Positions 48,801-61,800 of a stretch of 64,000 nucleotides of DNA are shown here, piece by piece. Source of the stretch: Pempheris klunzingeri. Lineage: Eukaryota > Chordata > Actinopteri > Acropomatiformes > Pempheridae. The position numbers and the translations under genes are program-made. The stretch spans positions 8,845,477 through 8,909,476 of the forward strand of contig NC_092035.1 in NCBI RefSeq assembly GCF_042242105.1. Direction: 5' to 3'. Position 1 is the first letter of the stretch. The number at the start of each line of letters is the position of its first letter. The notes beneath the pieces are model-generated. The model was not told the origin of the DNA, made no database searches, and was given only the letters and a program-made list of their open reading frames with translations.

Positions 48801-50980
48801 ATTTTCATCTAATTTTCATGTCTTTTTTTTGAGAGAGTTTAATCTCTTCAGGCATCTAAAATCACCCAAAGTCAACAATCTGAGGAGAGAAATCACTGTT
48901 ACCATGGCAATAAAACTAAGTGATTTGGAGACTGACATGTGATTGGTCCATATCTGACCTTGGTGGGAGCTTGATCGGCTTTGCAAACAGTTATGCTAAT
49001 GGCGCTTGCAACTCCACCCGCTGCTCCATCAGCAAATGGAGGGTCCCAGAGGAGTTCTCATTGCCTCTTCCTCCCCTGCTGAGACTACAGACACCCACAG
49101 TTTAAGGGCGTGTGGAGACGCTACTATCTGCATTTGCATTTTCATCTGTAATCAACCACCAAGATTATTTGTATATGCTTTTAACCTGTCTTGGACCACA
49201 AATGGTCTCTCTCTCTCTCTCTCTCGCTCTCTCTCACTGTGTCTTTCTTCCTTCTGGGTCGACCCGTCATTGTTGAGTCTCCTCTCTCATGCAAAAACAA
49301 TGTGAGCGGCTCTCTGCTGAGCTAATGCATTTGAGTACATTACAGTTCATTAGCAAGCAGGCACAGCAGGGATGTAATTATGGTTTAATGCCTGAGACAG
49401 AAAAAAGTACCAAATGGATACGACAACTTTGATTAAGAAGATGATCATTAAATGTGAACCATCTTTGAAATGTGCACAAATCGAGATCAGCTTTACCTCA
49501 AGCTTTGTCTGTGTTTTTTATACACAACAAGAAATGTTTTCACTCTGTATGTTTCTCTAATCTCATACAAGCATGATTCCTTTATTTAGCATAATTATTC
49601 GTGCACAAGTTGAGAAATCAAAGCATGCGCTGCAGACAGACACGCACAATGAGTCTGTTTACGAGGGGGACATGAGGCAAAAATGTAATTCTGTGACAAT
49701 GCAAACTTGTCATAGCTTCCATTCTTACTAAGAAAATGGGATCTGGAGACTTCCACAGCTCATCAGAAGAAAACAATGTCCCTGAGCAAAAATGAGATTT
49801 TTAAGCAAATTGAGTTACAGCTCAGCAAAACAAACGCACCGCAGGGTTTCAGCAGCGCACCAGGAGTGGCTGACAACTGATAAGCGTCTTTGGCTCAGTG
49901 TAGAATAAGTGACGCAGTAGGGGGTCAGTTGGGGAGGTGTGAGCGTGCGATGGGGTGTTGATGGGTGGCGGGCATGCCTGGCACCCATACAGAGCTGATT
50001 CATGCTAATCAGGGCAGGTGGGGGTCCTGGGTGCTTCTTTGTTATTGGTGAAGTAAACACACTCAGCAGGAGGGGGGAGATGCTCTCTGCGTCTCCCACA
50101 CACACACACACACACACAAAGTGATTTTTGTGATGCTCCACTTTCTCCTGTCTTTAGGGGGTCCGCTCATGGAGATGCTGTAAATTAACTAATAAATAAA
50201 CACACACTCACAGGCGTTAATGCTTCATTGAGAACGGCTGGAATTTGAATTAGTTGTGACCCAAGTGTGTGTGGGCCAAAGCCAAGTCTGGGACAGTTGA
50301 ATGGGAAGTGGCGATGGCTCAGGTTAACAAGGTTAAAGCCTGAAGGAGAGGCTGCTTAAAGAGATGAAGAGATGAGAAGGAGTGCAGTGTAAATGGCTTT
50401 GCTGGCTGAATCACAAAGTACAAATTTGTCTAGCTAATGAAAGGGAAACTAGTGCTGTGCAATCATTATACACCCAAAGTAATCATGTTTGCATTCCTTC
50501 ATTCACAGTAAAAGAGCGATGATTTCTATGAGGAGAAAGTTTGCTCTGGAAATGGCATCAGAAACATTTATGAGAATACACAAGCATCTCAAGCTGACCA
50601 ATCACAGTTCTCGTTGTCTCTCTGGAGCTTTTCTGAGGCCAAGTTAAGTGCTGGTGAATTTTTTGTATGCTTACAAAATAAAAAAAATGAGCTATTTAAA
50701 TCACATGCACTCAACTTAATACATCTCTTGGGCCAAACAAAAACAAAGTGCATTTCAAATACATTTTTCCCAAAGATGGCTTCTGTCATTTTAGGTTTCA
50801 GTTTGGTTTTAATTAGTTGATTACTTTCATGCTATAAAAAAAAGGACACATGATTGAATTCGGCGGGTGTACGGGTGGGGCTTCGATACTGCAGCTCCAC
50901 ATCCCAATCACCAGTGCAAGATGGCAGCACCCATATCCAGGATATCTTGGCGAGGAAGTGGAGATGCGTGCTTTATGTAC
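45817..50980. other. Gene desert block
   Basis: No gene is seen. It holds a possible retroelement zinc-knuckle remnant (46296-46355), poly-T runs near 47631-47652, (CT)n at 49206-49236 and (CA)11 at 50097-50118. The stretch 48110-48300 is non-repetitive and could be regulatory, without proof. Confidence 0.5.
46296..46355 (+). mobile_element. Possible retroelement zinc-knuckle remnant
   Basis: In one frame this reads MEAREKCFRCNGFGHLKPNS: C-x2-C-x4-H in the spacing of a retroelement CCHC knuckle, but the final Cys position is Ser. No flanking gag, protease or RT motif was found, so it may be chance. Confidence 0.2.
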
Positions 50981-50984
50981 AATC

Positions 50985-51245
50985 TACGGTATGTATATCG
51001 TCTTGTTTCAGCATGCTGTGCTGAGCACCAAATATAATGTACAGCTGAGGCTGATGGGAACGTCATTAGTATTGCAGGTTTTTGGTCATAAACCAAAGTA
51101 CTGGACAGACTGAAAGAACGACCTGATAATAGCATTACATCAAAAGTTATAGGGTCATCAAAGTTATTACATTTCATCCTGAGAGGAAAATGACTGCCTG
51201 AATCAAGCTTCACAGCAATCCATCCTATAGTTGTAGACACTTAAA
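50985..51245 (+). repeat. Dispersed repeat family R2 copy, best preserved
   Basis: ACAGCTGAGGCTGATGGGAA, TTTGGTCATAAACCAAAGTA, AAAGTTATTACATTTCATCC and CAGCAATCCATCCTATAG follow in order, giving the longest copy of this family in the window. Confidence 0.65.
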
Positions 51246-53479
51246 TACATCAGTGTCCACCTCACATCCATCCCCTCTCCTCCAAGGTTATCCAAAGGGT
51301 TTTCTGGCAGCTCCGAAGTCAAACTTCTCCCATGTGGATTTCAACCTCACGGCCGGCTGGCTTCTGCCCACTGTAGCATACATGATGTGACTGATATCAA
51401 TGCTATGAAGTAGATATGTTGAAAGCTTAAGCAGGCAATGAGGACTCTCTCCTGACAGCGTGTTCAGACATGTGTTGAGTCAGTCAATTGGCCCCTGACC
51501 AAAAAGTCCAAGCTGGGGAGCAGATGGCAAGGAGAGGGGAGATGCAGGAGGTCAGTGGTCTGGATGTAGCCCACTGTGAGGATCAGACATATGGCAAACC
51601 AGACCGAAGAGGAGAGCGGAGGATGTTGGAGAAAGATGAGGGAATCCGGTTCACTGCAATATATACATCTGTTGTATGGAAAGTCAATTATTCAAAACGC
51701 AGTTTAAACGTTAAAATAGCTTTTAGCTTTGCGTTCAGGCCAAAATCCACTGAAATCTGGATCCAGCTAGCCTATTGGCAAACTGTGCATCCAATAAAAC
51801 ATGAGTCAGGAACTTTTCTGGTTATTTGGAAGCCACTCTGCAGTTCACCACAGAAATATTCCACCATTAGGCATGAAAAGGTTTTCCTGTTGTTCCCACA
51901 GTCCTCTCCCAACACAATCCCCCATGGAGGGCAGCAATGAGCCAATGTGAAACACTTTCCATTTCACTGAAATCAGAGCCGATTGCTGTGAATGAAAGCT
52001 GCAGTGAAAAGGGATATTAATCAGAAGTCAGTCTTTAAAGTTCTTCTTTAAAGCTATTTTTCTGATAATGAAAGAATTAATAATGATATTTGAACAAATG
52101 GACAATTGTGTATAATTAGTATGCGTCTATAATTTAAATTTAAAGAAGACAACTGAGAATTTTTGTCAGCATTTCAGATTAAGCCACATTTTTTCCCATG
52201 TTGCACCACTTCATTCACAATGAACTAAAGGCTTGTCATTAAGCCCAAGCCGTTTGGTGGCCCCAGAGCCACAGGGAACAAGTTCTTCTCTTCATCCTCT
52301 TTTCTCAAGACCTTCAGCCCCAGTCCAGCACAAGCTTTTGCTGTAAAAACACCCATTGTTTCGCTTTCAGCCTGTCTCTATGTTACAGCTGTGCATGACT
52401 GATTGTCTGAGGCAGGACGACTGGGAGGGGGGGACAATGCACCACCAGTTTAGACCTATTGATCTGCACGCTCCCAGTCTGTGTCCGTCCCATCTGGTCC
52501 TGCAGGAAAATAGGAAAACTGTGTGGGGGTTGAGGTTAGTGGCTGGTCTCACACACACAAACACACACAGGATCTACTTGGGGAAGCCTGTAAATTTACA
52601 TTCAGAGAACTTAAAGAGCGTGTGAGGATATTCGGTGGTTGAGCTGCGATGACATCGACTCTATTGAACTGTTGTGTGAAACATAACAGGTCACTTCCAC
52701 CTCAGCCTTGACTTCACCCAGTTCAATATTGGACAGTCGATTGCACGTAAAAAGCAATATGTGGGTGATAGATGATGATTCCTGCTCAACTGAGTTGTTG
52801 CTTTTGCCACAACAGCTCATCCAAGCAACTTTATTTCTTAATCAAGATAAAAAAAAGAGCTTCCTCGCTACAAAGGTGGTGATGAATAGTGTCCTTCGCT
52901 CTCTAAGCCTGTTACTGCAGATAGATTAAGACATTTATTCTGTTTTGCACTGGAGGTGGGAAGAGCATCTTTGGCTTAATATTAAAACTATTTATCAAAA
53001 CTGCACATGCGGGAAATCCTGAGTTGTAGTTTAAAATGGTCTTAGGATAGTTTACAGGCTTGCCCTTTATGAATCAAAGTCAAATAAGCAATCAAAATGA
53101 CAAAAGCTGCAGCTTTTTTTATGCTGTGATCCACTTATTTGTGTGAAATTAAGAAAAATGTCCAATGGGGAATAGCAGCCTGTAAAAAGTCTGACACCTT
53201 CCAGCTCTATTTCAAAGCATGCAGTTTGTCACCTGTCAGATTAATGGACAGGATGGCAGGTGTAAACAAAACAATATGACTGCAAGATTCTCTAACTCTC
53301 TTTTCTTCAAACAATTTCTGTCTTTCAGGACTGAGCTGCCAAAGGCTACAACTGAGCTCAACCTTTTCACATGTGCCAGATAGGAGTGAGTTTGTGTCAC
53401 ATTTCCTTCTCCCACTGTATGTGTGTGAGTCATGTCTGTGTCAGTATACCAAGGCAAAGTGGTGCTTTGAGCTATTTGC
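51246..53479. other. Gene desert block
   Basis: No gene is seen. The open frame 51488-51940 (150 codons) is the longest in the desert but lacks a domain, a promoter or splice partners. Nothing else stands out. Confidence 0.5.
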
Positions 53480-53860
53480 TAATATCAACGTCAGACACAA
53501 AGTTCAGCTGAGGCTGATGAGAATGTCATGAGTTAAGCATTTTGACCTGATCATGGTGCTACATGCTAAGTGAAGGTATGACTAAATTACCATGTAAAGA
53601 AAATGAACCAGACTTCATGCAAATCTATCCAATAATTATTACTTTTTTAATATAAAACCAAGAATGTCAGCCTCATGGTGGTGCCATAATCAGTAGGATT
53701 CATCCTCTGGGAACCATGAATGTAAAAAATGTTTTGCCAATCCATCAAGTATTGCATGTCTGTACAAAATGCTTTGACAATCCATCCAATAGCTGTTGAC
53801 TCCGCTCTGGACTGAAGTGTCAGACCAGTCAGCATTGCCATTCGTTGAACGTTAGCATGG
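53480..53860 (+). repeat. Dispersed repeat family R2 copy, interrupted
   Basis: TTCAGCTGAGGCTGATGAGA at the left and CAATCCATCCAATAGCTGTTG at the right match the R2 family. The middle has a partial internal duplication (two CAATCCATC phrases, at about 53739 and 53780). Confidence 0.6.
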
Positions 53861-56800
53861 CTAAAAAAAAAAAACACACACTCAGTTCATCTGACCAGCT
53901 GCAAATCATAAGAACAGAACCATGGGAGAACGCCGGAAATCACTTACACCACATCTGCAATCAATGCATTAGCTCACTTCACCTCCCTTACTTATACAAC
54001 ATGGCTGGGTAACATGAGGCGTTGTGGGACACAAACAGTACAAGACGGGAGGGGAGAGCAGACTTGCTAAAGACAGATTTTCTGCCAGCTCAGCCCACCC
54101 ATAGGGACTGTTTAAGACCAGAGTTGTGCTCAGGCACTCTGCTTTAGTGGGATTCCTTACTTATTACAGTATCTGGGTCAGGCTAAATGCTGCTAGAGTC
54201 TGGGCCCAGCTGTAGAATTAAGGTTAAACGGCCTTAGATATGTTGTGTTCCACGGGTCAGTGTCAGTCTATCACATCTATCATAAAGTGAGTCGGCGTTG
54301 AAATGTTTCAAGGTGTAAACATATAAGGAAGAACAGCTGCATGCTGGGTGTGTTGGCATGTGGACCACCAAACTAAGAGAATTTGGAAATCGCCATTCAA
54401 ATGTGCACATGTAAGAGAGTGTATGAAAAAGAACAAGGATGGAAGCAAGAATAGCAAGACGTCAGGTTTTTCTGGTTGAGAAAAAACAAAAGTCGTCTCG
54501 TTCAGTCAAATGCGCAACATGTCAGACACGCTACATTCTGGTTTATGAGGCTGGACTGTGGGTGGAGAAAGTGTTAGATGATCCACATCTTGCACAACAG
54601 ACTACTCCCTTGTGTGTCTGGTGAATGTAGAAGCAAAACCAACTCTTGTGGGATCAGTTTTGCTGATGATGGTTCTCTTAACTCCATAAAAGACCAAAAA
54701 CAGGAGGCTCTGTCCAAAATGTAACAAAAGCCTCTACGGCTCACTATCTAACATGTTGCATCTCATTTCAATCTGTATAAAACTAAAAAGCAAAAACAAT
54801 GAACTTGAACATGTTATACTGTAGTCTTGGTCACCTCTGCAACATATTTTTATTAGGGCTCAAACAGCCCACTTAGAAATATGAGTCTTCAGACTGAAAT
54901 CTACTATTAATGTATGTTACTGGGAAAAAAAGTCTCCCCCATGCAGTCATAAGGAGCACAGTTGTGCGTCTTTCATCTCTGACTTTTATTTTTCACCTGA
55001 CAGCACTGTTTTCCTGCCTCTGACAACCTAATACATCTCTGGCCTTATGTATGTGATGAAGTCACTGTATGATATATAGGCTTGCTGTGTGAGGAAAAGC
55101 AGTTTGCATGCTTGGCAGCCCCGGGGAATTTACCACGGCCTGTTCGCCATTGTCTGCTTCCAGTGATACTGCAGCTTTTCAGGCAGACCAGACGATGTAG
55201 TCTGACTCACAGAGAGCTTTTTGTTCCATTCTGCTGCTACAAAACCTGCTTTTCACTGAGATGTCAAAGCAGTCAAGGACTGAAGTCCGACTTGTTTTTT
55301 TATTGTTACTCTGAAGAGCTGAAGAGGTGAATGTTAACACTGCTGTGTAAATACAAAACTACGTTAACCAATTTAATATGGCTTCTACAGTAATTACTGT
55401 TTTTGCTGGTACTTTCAGTAATATTTTCCTTTTGAACGCAGTTAAATTGTTTCATTTGTTAATCTTGTATTAAATCATCTTGAACATCAGTGCACTCTTT
55501 TAAACAGCAGCATGATGCAATATGCAACACTGAACTAAGCAATGAAACCACCAAAGCCACATAAAGCCAATTAAAACACCAGAGATTAAACTGTATGGAA
55601 AACTTAAATCATTTCTATTCAATTTACCAATAATTTATTAAATGGCTCAGTTTTGTGTAATTTTTTTTTAAAAACATTTTTACATTAAAACACAAATCCC
55701 CAGTCTGATAATGAAACTTTGGGTTGAATATATTAAATCTGGATCAGCTCTTCTCTTCGAGCGATCGCGAAAATGAATCAAATGCGCTCAAAGATTTAGA
55801 TGACATTTCAGGACACGTTCTCATCTAAATTCGTAATTATGTCAGCATTTTTCAATTGGTGCATTTGTATCTGAAAATGACTTAACACCAGGGTTCAATT
55901 TGCAAAGTCTTGATCGAACTGTGAATAAACTACGTAAGTACTTGTTGCTATGACAACAGCTCCATATAAACTTTTGGCCGGCCTGAAGAGCTGAAATTAA
56001 GCTAATTCAGTCATCTACATACAAACACCAGCACAGGATTTACAGTGCTGTTCACATGACTATTCTAAACAGAAGCAAAAGTAAACTGTGCATAATCCAC
56101 TGAAGTATCAGACCATATTTATGGCTTCTAAGAGATTTCACTCCAGACATGTCTGTGTACTGCACATATAAAAAAAGCTTTTGTTAGAGAGAGCAAACTA
56201 AGAACCGCCATCATGTGGCAGCTTGGCTTTGTCTGAGTGTTACACAGCAGCAGGCTATCAGGCCTTATAAAGGCCACACCTGTGCAGTCATGATAATAGA
56301 TCCCAGGTGTGTCCTTTGTCCACCTGAGTCTAATTAAAGCATGAGGGAAAACAAAATCTTACTCATTCAAATCACAGCCAATATATACCTATTTTAGGTC
56401 ACATTCATCACATTTCATTCAGAATTGGTATAAATTTAACACCCAAGCCTCCTTTTTGTGCATTTAATGTGAAGTAAACATCAGAAACTCTAATGTGAAA
56501 CTACATTTCCTGTTTTATATGAAGTTGATTTTTCCCCCTTCTTGTGACTTTTGCATTTCTTTCCGCACTGACCTTTAAATACATTTTACTTAATATTTCC
56601 ATTTGGTACACAGGCTTCATAGAAACATTTAGCATTAATTCATGAGGTATTTTAAGTTCAATTGTGCTCTCAGAAAGCAGAACCCTGTGTGATTTTGCTA
56701 TGATTGCACAGCTCTTTGCATAAACGCGCAGACATGCCTGGAATTAAGTTGTTTACACCCCAGGTGCTGCAGGCGGCATCAGGCTTTTGTTGTGAGCAGA

Positions 56801-57060
56801 AGTACTAATTCATGGTTTTGCTTCCCATATGAATTCAACTTGAAGATGAAAAAGAAATATTATCCTTAAGATTACCATTTCCTCATCTCAGACTGTGAAA
56901 CCCTGTGAGAAAAATGTGATCTGTGGCGATTATTAGATTGTTATCTGCCTTGTTTTGTCAGATAGGTCCAACACTGCCAGATTCACTGTGTTTTTTTTCC
57001 CCCTGTTTGTAATAAATGTTTCCCCCTCAGTGAACAGAAAACACACTTCTCCTCAATTCC
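53861..57060. other. Gene desert block, right end
   Basis: No gene is seen. A poly-A run is at about 53863-53874. The stretch 56720-56920 is non-repetitive, with several AATTCAT/TTAAG motifs. Confidence 0.5.
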
Positions 57061-59199
57061 ATTTGCATTTATTCTAACAGGAAAATATATAATTCAATAA
57101 ATATTGCGGCAACAACATTGGCAAAGACATTTGAAGGTGACATTAACATTCAAGAAAACGTGGTAATGTACACAGGGAGGAGACAACAGATTAGAAAATG
57201 AAGACGAGAGCTGGGCCACTGAGCTGCCAAATGTGACAGCGCTGGCATTTCAACAAGCTAATTGAGAAGTTTGAAGGTTACATTAAAAGTGCATCAATAC
57301 CTTTGATATTTAAACAGCTACTTAATTGCACTGTAGTTAGAGGGCAAAGCACATATTTAAAAACACTGTTTCTCAAGACTTTAGAAAAAGTCTAATTTTC
57401 AAATTGACACCTATTTGTTGCTTACATTATGATGCATTTCAAACGTGCCCCTCAGGTCTGAGGGTCAGAAAAAACACTAAAAAAACTAAAATTGAAAACC
57501 ATGTGGAAAACACAATGACCCAATTTGAGATGAGGCCTGGTCAGGCGATTAACCTGCAGGTAATGGTTATTAATTGATTGATTAATTGATTTCTTGTTTA
57601 GTCATTTAGAATGGTTGTTAGCTCAGGCGCTACTGGAACAATAAGTTCACAGTTTATTCAAAATAAGTACCATCCGCTCCTAACAGTCTGGGAACCATGT
57701 CTACTTTGTGGAACAGTTTTTATCCCGACAAAGGAAATGTATTACTTGAATGTGTATGGCGCTGCACAGCTAATAAGCTACATTAGATTCCTCCATTCTG
57801 GACTCACTAATCCACTTATCGTGGTAATTTCATCGGAAAGAAGAGATTTTGGCTGTGATTTTACACCGTTTCAAAAGCTGGTGTGACCAGGCCTTTTCTA
57901 GGAATTTACAGCAGAGTCACTTTGGGGAAATGCAAAGCAGACAACTCTGACGTTTACAGAACCTAATAAACTAGTTTTAATTGTGGCTTTCATTTCCACT
58001 CCCTCCCTAAAGTGAAGTGGGAAAAACAGTTCATAGCTCAAACCGGCCGTCAGCCTGACATGCTTCTCATCTAACACCATTAGTCAAATTTCCACTTCTC
58101 AAGTATTTCTATTATTTTTCAATTAAAGCTTTTTGGCCCATTAAGGGTGCATTAGGCAATTTAAAACATGTTATGCAAGTTTATTATTTTTTATTTATGT
58201 TATTTTATTATTTCAAAACAGTTGCAAATTGGTGAAAATGAAAGCCCAAATTGCATTTTTGTTTATCACATGGACTTGGAATTGCTCCTAGATGCCAAGT
58301 ACAGCTATGAGTAATTTTACTTATGGCTCCCCCATGAAGCTGTCATCATGGAAACAGTTAGGATGACCTGTCTTCAGAGAGTCGTTATGCACCTTTAGCT
58401 GTGAGGTGAAATAAACGGGCCCAGAATGGCTGTCGACAAACGTGCGATTAGAGACTCAAACAGCTCGGGCGTGATCAGGGGAATAATCAGCTGTTCACGG
58501 ATGAAACTCATCAGGATGAAGCTAAAATAAAACAGTGACGCAGCTACACACCAATGACTTCACATTATACCGACAACATATCAGAAACAGGGTACAAACA
58601 GCGTCAGGTTTCCTTTGAGCAGGACTAAGAAACTCCTCTTCTAACAGTTACAGGAGCAGGGCTGAGAGTGAATCATTTCCAAACTACAGAGACGACTTGT
58701 TGTACAAACCCTCCGAGCAAACAGTCATTGATCCGGCACTAACAACAGCACCTCCTATTTTCTTTCCCAGGCAGCAAACCCCCATCGTCGCCTTGGCTCT
58801 CATTCAAAAAATCACATGTTCTTAACCCCTTCCTTTCTTAAGCGTCTCCTAATGACATCACTCCTCCTGCTCATTTCCTGTTGGTGTGGAAAGCCTCGAC
58901 CGCATCCGCTTTGTCCTCCCAGAGGAAGCAGGTCACTTCCCCGAGCAGGTAGCCCACTGACAGATAGCTTCCTCGTCTGGTGGGGCGTGGGGGGGGCACA
59001 TGAATTGGGACGCTACTACGCATTGAGTTTTCATTGGTGCAGAGTATTCCAGCAACATGTACATGAATTGAAGCTCATAAAACCCCGTTCCAGAAAAATA
59101 AGGGGTCTTTAGCATGCAGGAAAGATTGCTGCCCCATAGCTTCCTGCTTGCACTGTGCTCTGTCCTCATTCTCAGTCTAATCCTCCTCAGTTTGTTCAG
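57061..59199 (-). other. rnd3: rnd3 3' flank and probable 3' UTR
   Basis: Possible minus-strand polyA signals (TTTATT on plus) occur near 58180-58200 and at 57068-57073, which would give a 3' UTR of about 1.0 or 2.1 kb. The sequence is AT-rich with no coding content. Which end is used cannot be told from sequence. Confidence 0.4.
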
Positions 59200-60254
59200 T
59201 CACATGACCGAGCAACTTTTGGCTTTGTCCTTCCGGAGGTCCGAGGCCACAGCCGCCAGGTCGGGCCTACCGGGCATGTGTGAAATCCTCTTGTTGCCGC
59301 GGGTGGTCTTACTGCGCTTGACGTTTTTGTTGTTTTTATTGATGCACGCCAGTGTGGCCACATGGAAAATGTCTCTGACGCTGTTCTCCGACTGCTGGGC
59401 CGAGCACTCGATGTAGGGCGCTGAGATCTGCTTGGCCATGCTAGAACCCTGAGGAGGAGGAGGAGGAGGAGGGCAAATATGGTCACCACCGGTAGAAAAG
59501 GCTTGCAGGTCGGTTAGCGAGAGGTTAACGGATGTACTTTAACACTCGTGTCAACAATGATGAGAGGATTTTTTGCTCTTGGGGATCAATTAAACATGGC
59601 TTAAAGCAGACTACAATGACCTACTATTCATGAATGAGTCAAGTCACAAAACTGCTTTACTACTTTTATGTTTCATATTGTTTTAATCTGCATACCTGGT
59701 CGTAAGAGACTGGTGTCTGTCTGTGGTTGGAAAGCTCCACCAGCGTGCTCAGGTCAGTGCGCAGGTCTGATTTACATCCGACCAACAGCATCTTAGTGTT
59801 GGGACAAAACTCCTGGATCTCCCCTTTCCACTGTGGAGACAAACGAAAGCTTACAATTGTGTAATATTACGATATATTTTAATTCATTCAGCATTCAAAT
59901 GGGAACTGATCTACCACCGCTGCTATGGAAAGGTATAACATGAGCAGAGGATCAATATTCAGCTGCATTTTCCTTATAGACCAGATACGTACAGAATAAT
60001 TCCACAAAACATGATTAAGTGTTAAAATATGCATGTTGGCCAGAACGACCTGACACAAGATCCCATGAGCTCCAACCCCCGTCACCTGCCCTTTAAGTAC
60101 AAAGGTTACAGCTGCCACTTCCTAGAGACCCTCACGCTTTGAACCCTGGAAAGGAACTACAAATAATCCCCATGTTTCCCCTCTGACAACAATAAATGCT
60201 CTGTGATCAATGGCATTTCTCCAGGGGCTTTAATCTCAGGCTAATGTGCCTCAG

Positions 60255-60292
<38 letters not shown>

Positions 60293-61800
60293 TCAGGGGA
60301 TCAAGTTCATCAACATCCAAAGAGGAAGTTGTTTTGTACAGCCTGTCTGTCACCCTCTATCTGCACAAACACCACTTGACTAAAAGCCTAGACCAATGCT
60401 AATTCTAATCGACACGCTCACTGTCCAAAACATGACCTTCCACTGACATTACATTAAGGAAATGCACAGTTAGGTCAGCTGACTTTTAGTTTCACTTAAA
60501 GACACTCAGACTACAGCTTGTATGCAGACCGCCATCTGAACCAGAACAACTGGTTAACATACTCCCCATTACTGCTAATGATAGGTTAAGATAGAAGGCT
60601 TAGCTGGCCAACAGCAACGGCATTCAACAAGAACACAGCTGCCTGTCTGGTAAGATTACATACTTCCTGTTAAAAATAGCAGTTTTTGTTTCGGAGAACA
60701 AATCAAATACATTTAGACCTCCAACATGGCTGCCACACAGGGCCGTAGCTTACTGGATTTCTTGACTCAATATTAAATTGATTAACATGACCTCAATATT
60801 CTTGAAATTCTAGTTTCAGGCTGCTGTTGGAGGAAGTGATAGGGGCAGAGGTCCTGATGGGTCTTTGCCCAAACTTATATTTGAACCACAGCGAACAAGC
60901 TATAAGTTTGAAAGCACTCTGGGTCTGAGTAGGTCTGGGTTGGGTGTTTCTGTTGGACGCTGAGATCATGTCTACATGTTCTTGGGTTCCTTTCAGACTG
61001 GGTCTCCTCCTTACTGACGCCAGGGTTGTGTAGGTTTTCCTTGGGTCTGTTTTGGATTGGGTCCAAACTATGGACCTCTAATTTAGGGCCAATGTGACTG
61101 GCTTTTTGCCAGAAACTTGGTCATACTGTAACGTTTATGGACAGCTAAAATGAACTCCATGAAAACAGGAAGTCCTTTACAAAAGAAGAGTGCATGCCAG
61201 GTGCGATTTAATTTAGAAAACAATGGTTTTACATTTTTAGAGTACCATCAGAGCCTTCCAGTCAGATGACTGATGCTGCCTGTCCAGCCTTATGGTCAAC
61301 ACTCTGACATGTGGGAGTCAGCCAGTACGACCACAGTCATCAGGTTAAGCACCAGTAGCTTCATGTGAGTAACTGGTGGCTACACCTCAGTACAAGTCAG
61401 TGAAGAGTGTTACTTCCTTCTCAAACCGCTCCGGGGATTTGACCAAGCGACCTTCCAGTCACACTACAGCTTTACAACTTCACATCACAAGACCTGATGT
61501 AACCGGGGCTACAAAAAAAATCCAGACTGTAGACGTTTGATCCAGTTAAATGTAACATGGCCTTTGTCAGCGGATCAAACAAAGTCAGAGACTTTAAAGT
61601 GGAGGAATGTTTGAAGATTGAAGACTTCTGAGCTTATCAAAGGCTTGATGATTATTTCTTAAATGAGTGTGTCTGTAAAGCGAAACAAACCTTTTTCAGC
61701 ACACTGTCCAGTGTTTCAGGGCGGCTGATGTCGAAACAGATGAGGACGGCGTCAGAGTCTGGGTAGGAGAGGGGCCTCACATTGTCGTAGTATGGAGATC
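59200..61800 (-). CDS. rnd3: Rho family GTPase 3 (RhoE), last three exons, partial
   Basis: Minus-strand exons are 61691-61800, 59696-59830 and 59200-59448. All are GT/AG and in phase, encoding the C-terminal ~163 of about 243 residues. The first begins inside the G3 loop ([17 protein letters not shown]). [20 protein letters not shown] follows, then G4 [15 protein letters not shown] and G5 ECSA. The tail [10 protein letters not shown] ends in CSVM, a farnesylation CAAX box (human CTVM). RND1 and RND2 have different tails. Rnd proteins lack GTPase activity and stay GTP-bound, and RND3 antagonises ROCK1/RhoA signalling at the membrane, regulated by phosphorylation and 14-3-3. The segment after MAKQI is one residue shorter than human ([10 protein letters not shown] against IGAATYIECSA). 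The exons for the P-loop and switch I are beyond the right edge. Confidence 0.95.
59831..61690 (-). other. rnd3 intron
   Basis: A 1.86-kb intron between the G3/G4 exons. It contains a (GGCT)9 tetranucleotide run at 60255-60292. No other feature is recognised. Confidence 0.85.
60255..60292. repeat. (GGCT)n tetranucleotide microsatellite
   Basis: Nine tandem GGCT units inside an rnd3 intron. Confidence 0.95.

Noticed and set aside
51488..51940. 150-codon open frame, longest in the desert
   Set aside because: No family resemblance, no start-site or polyA context; kept only as unproven.
54439..54624. Short frame with CATCQTRY, suggestive of a zinc motif
   Set aside because: A single CxxC without a partner pair; 61 codons with no exon context.
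59196..59489. Second long minus-strand frame over the rnd3 terminal exon
   Set aside because: Shadow frame of the genuine MAKQI...CSVM reading; its Leu-rich start is the (CTC)n polypyrimidine acceptor.
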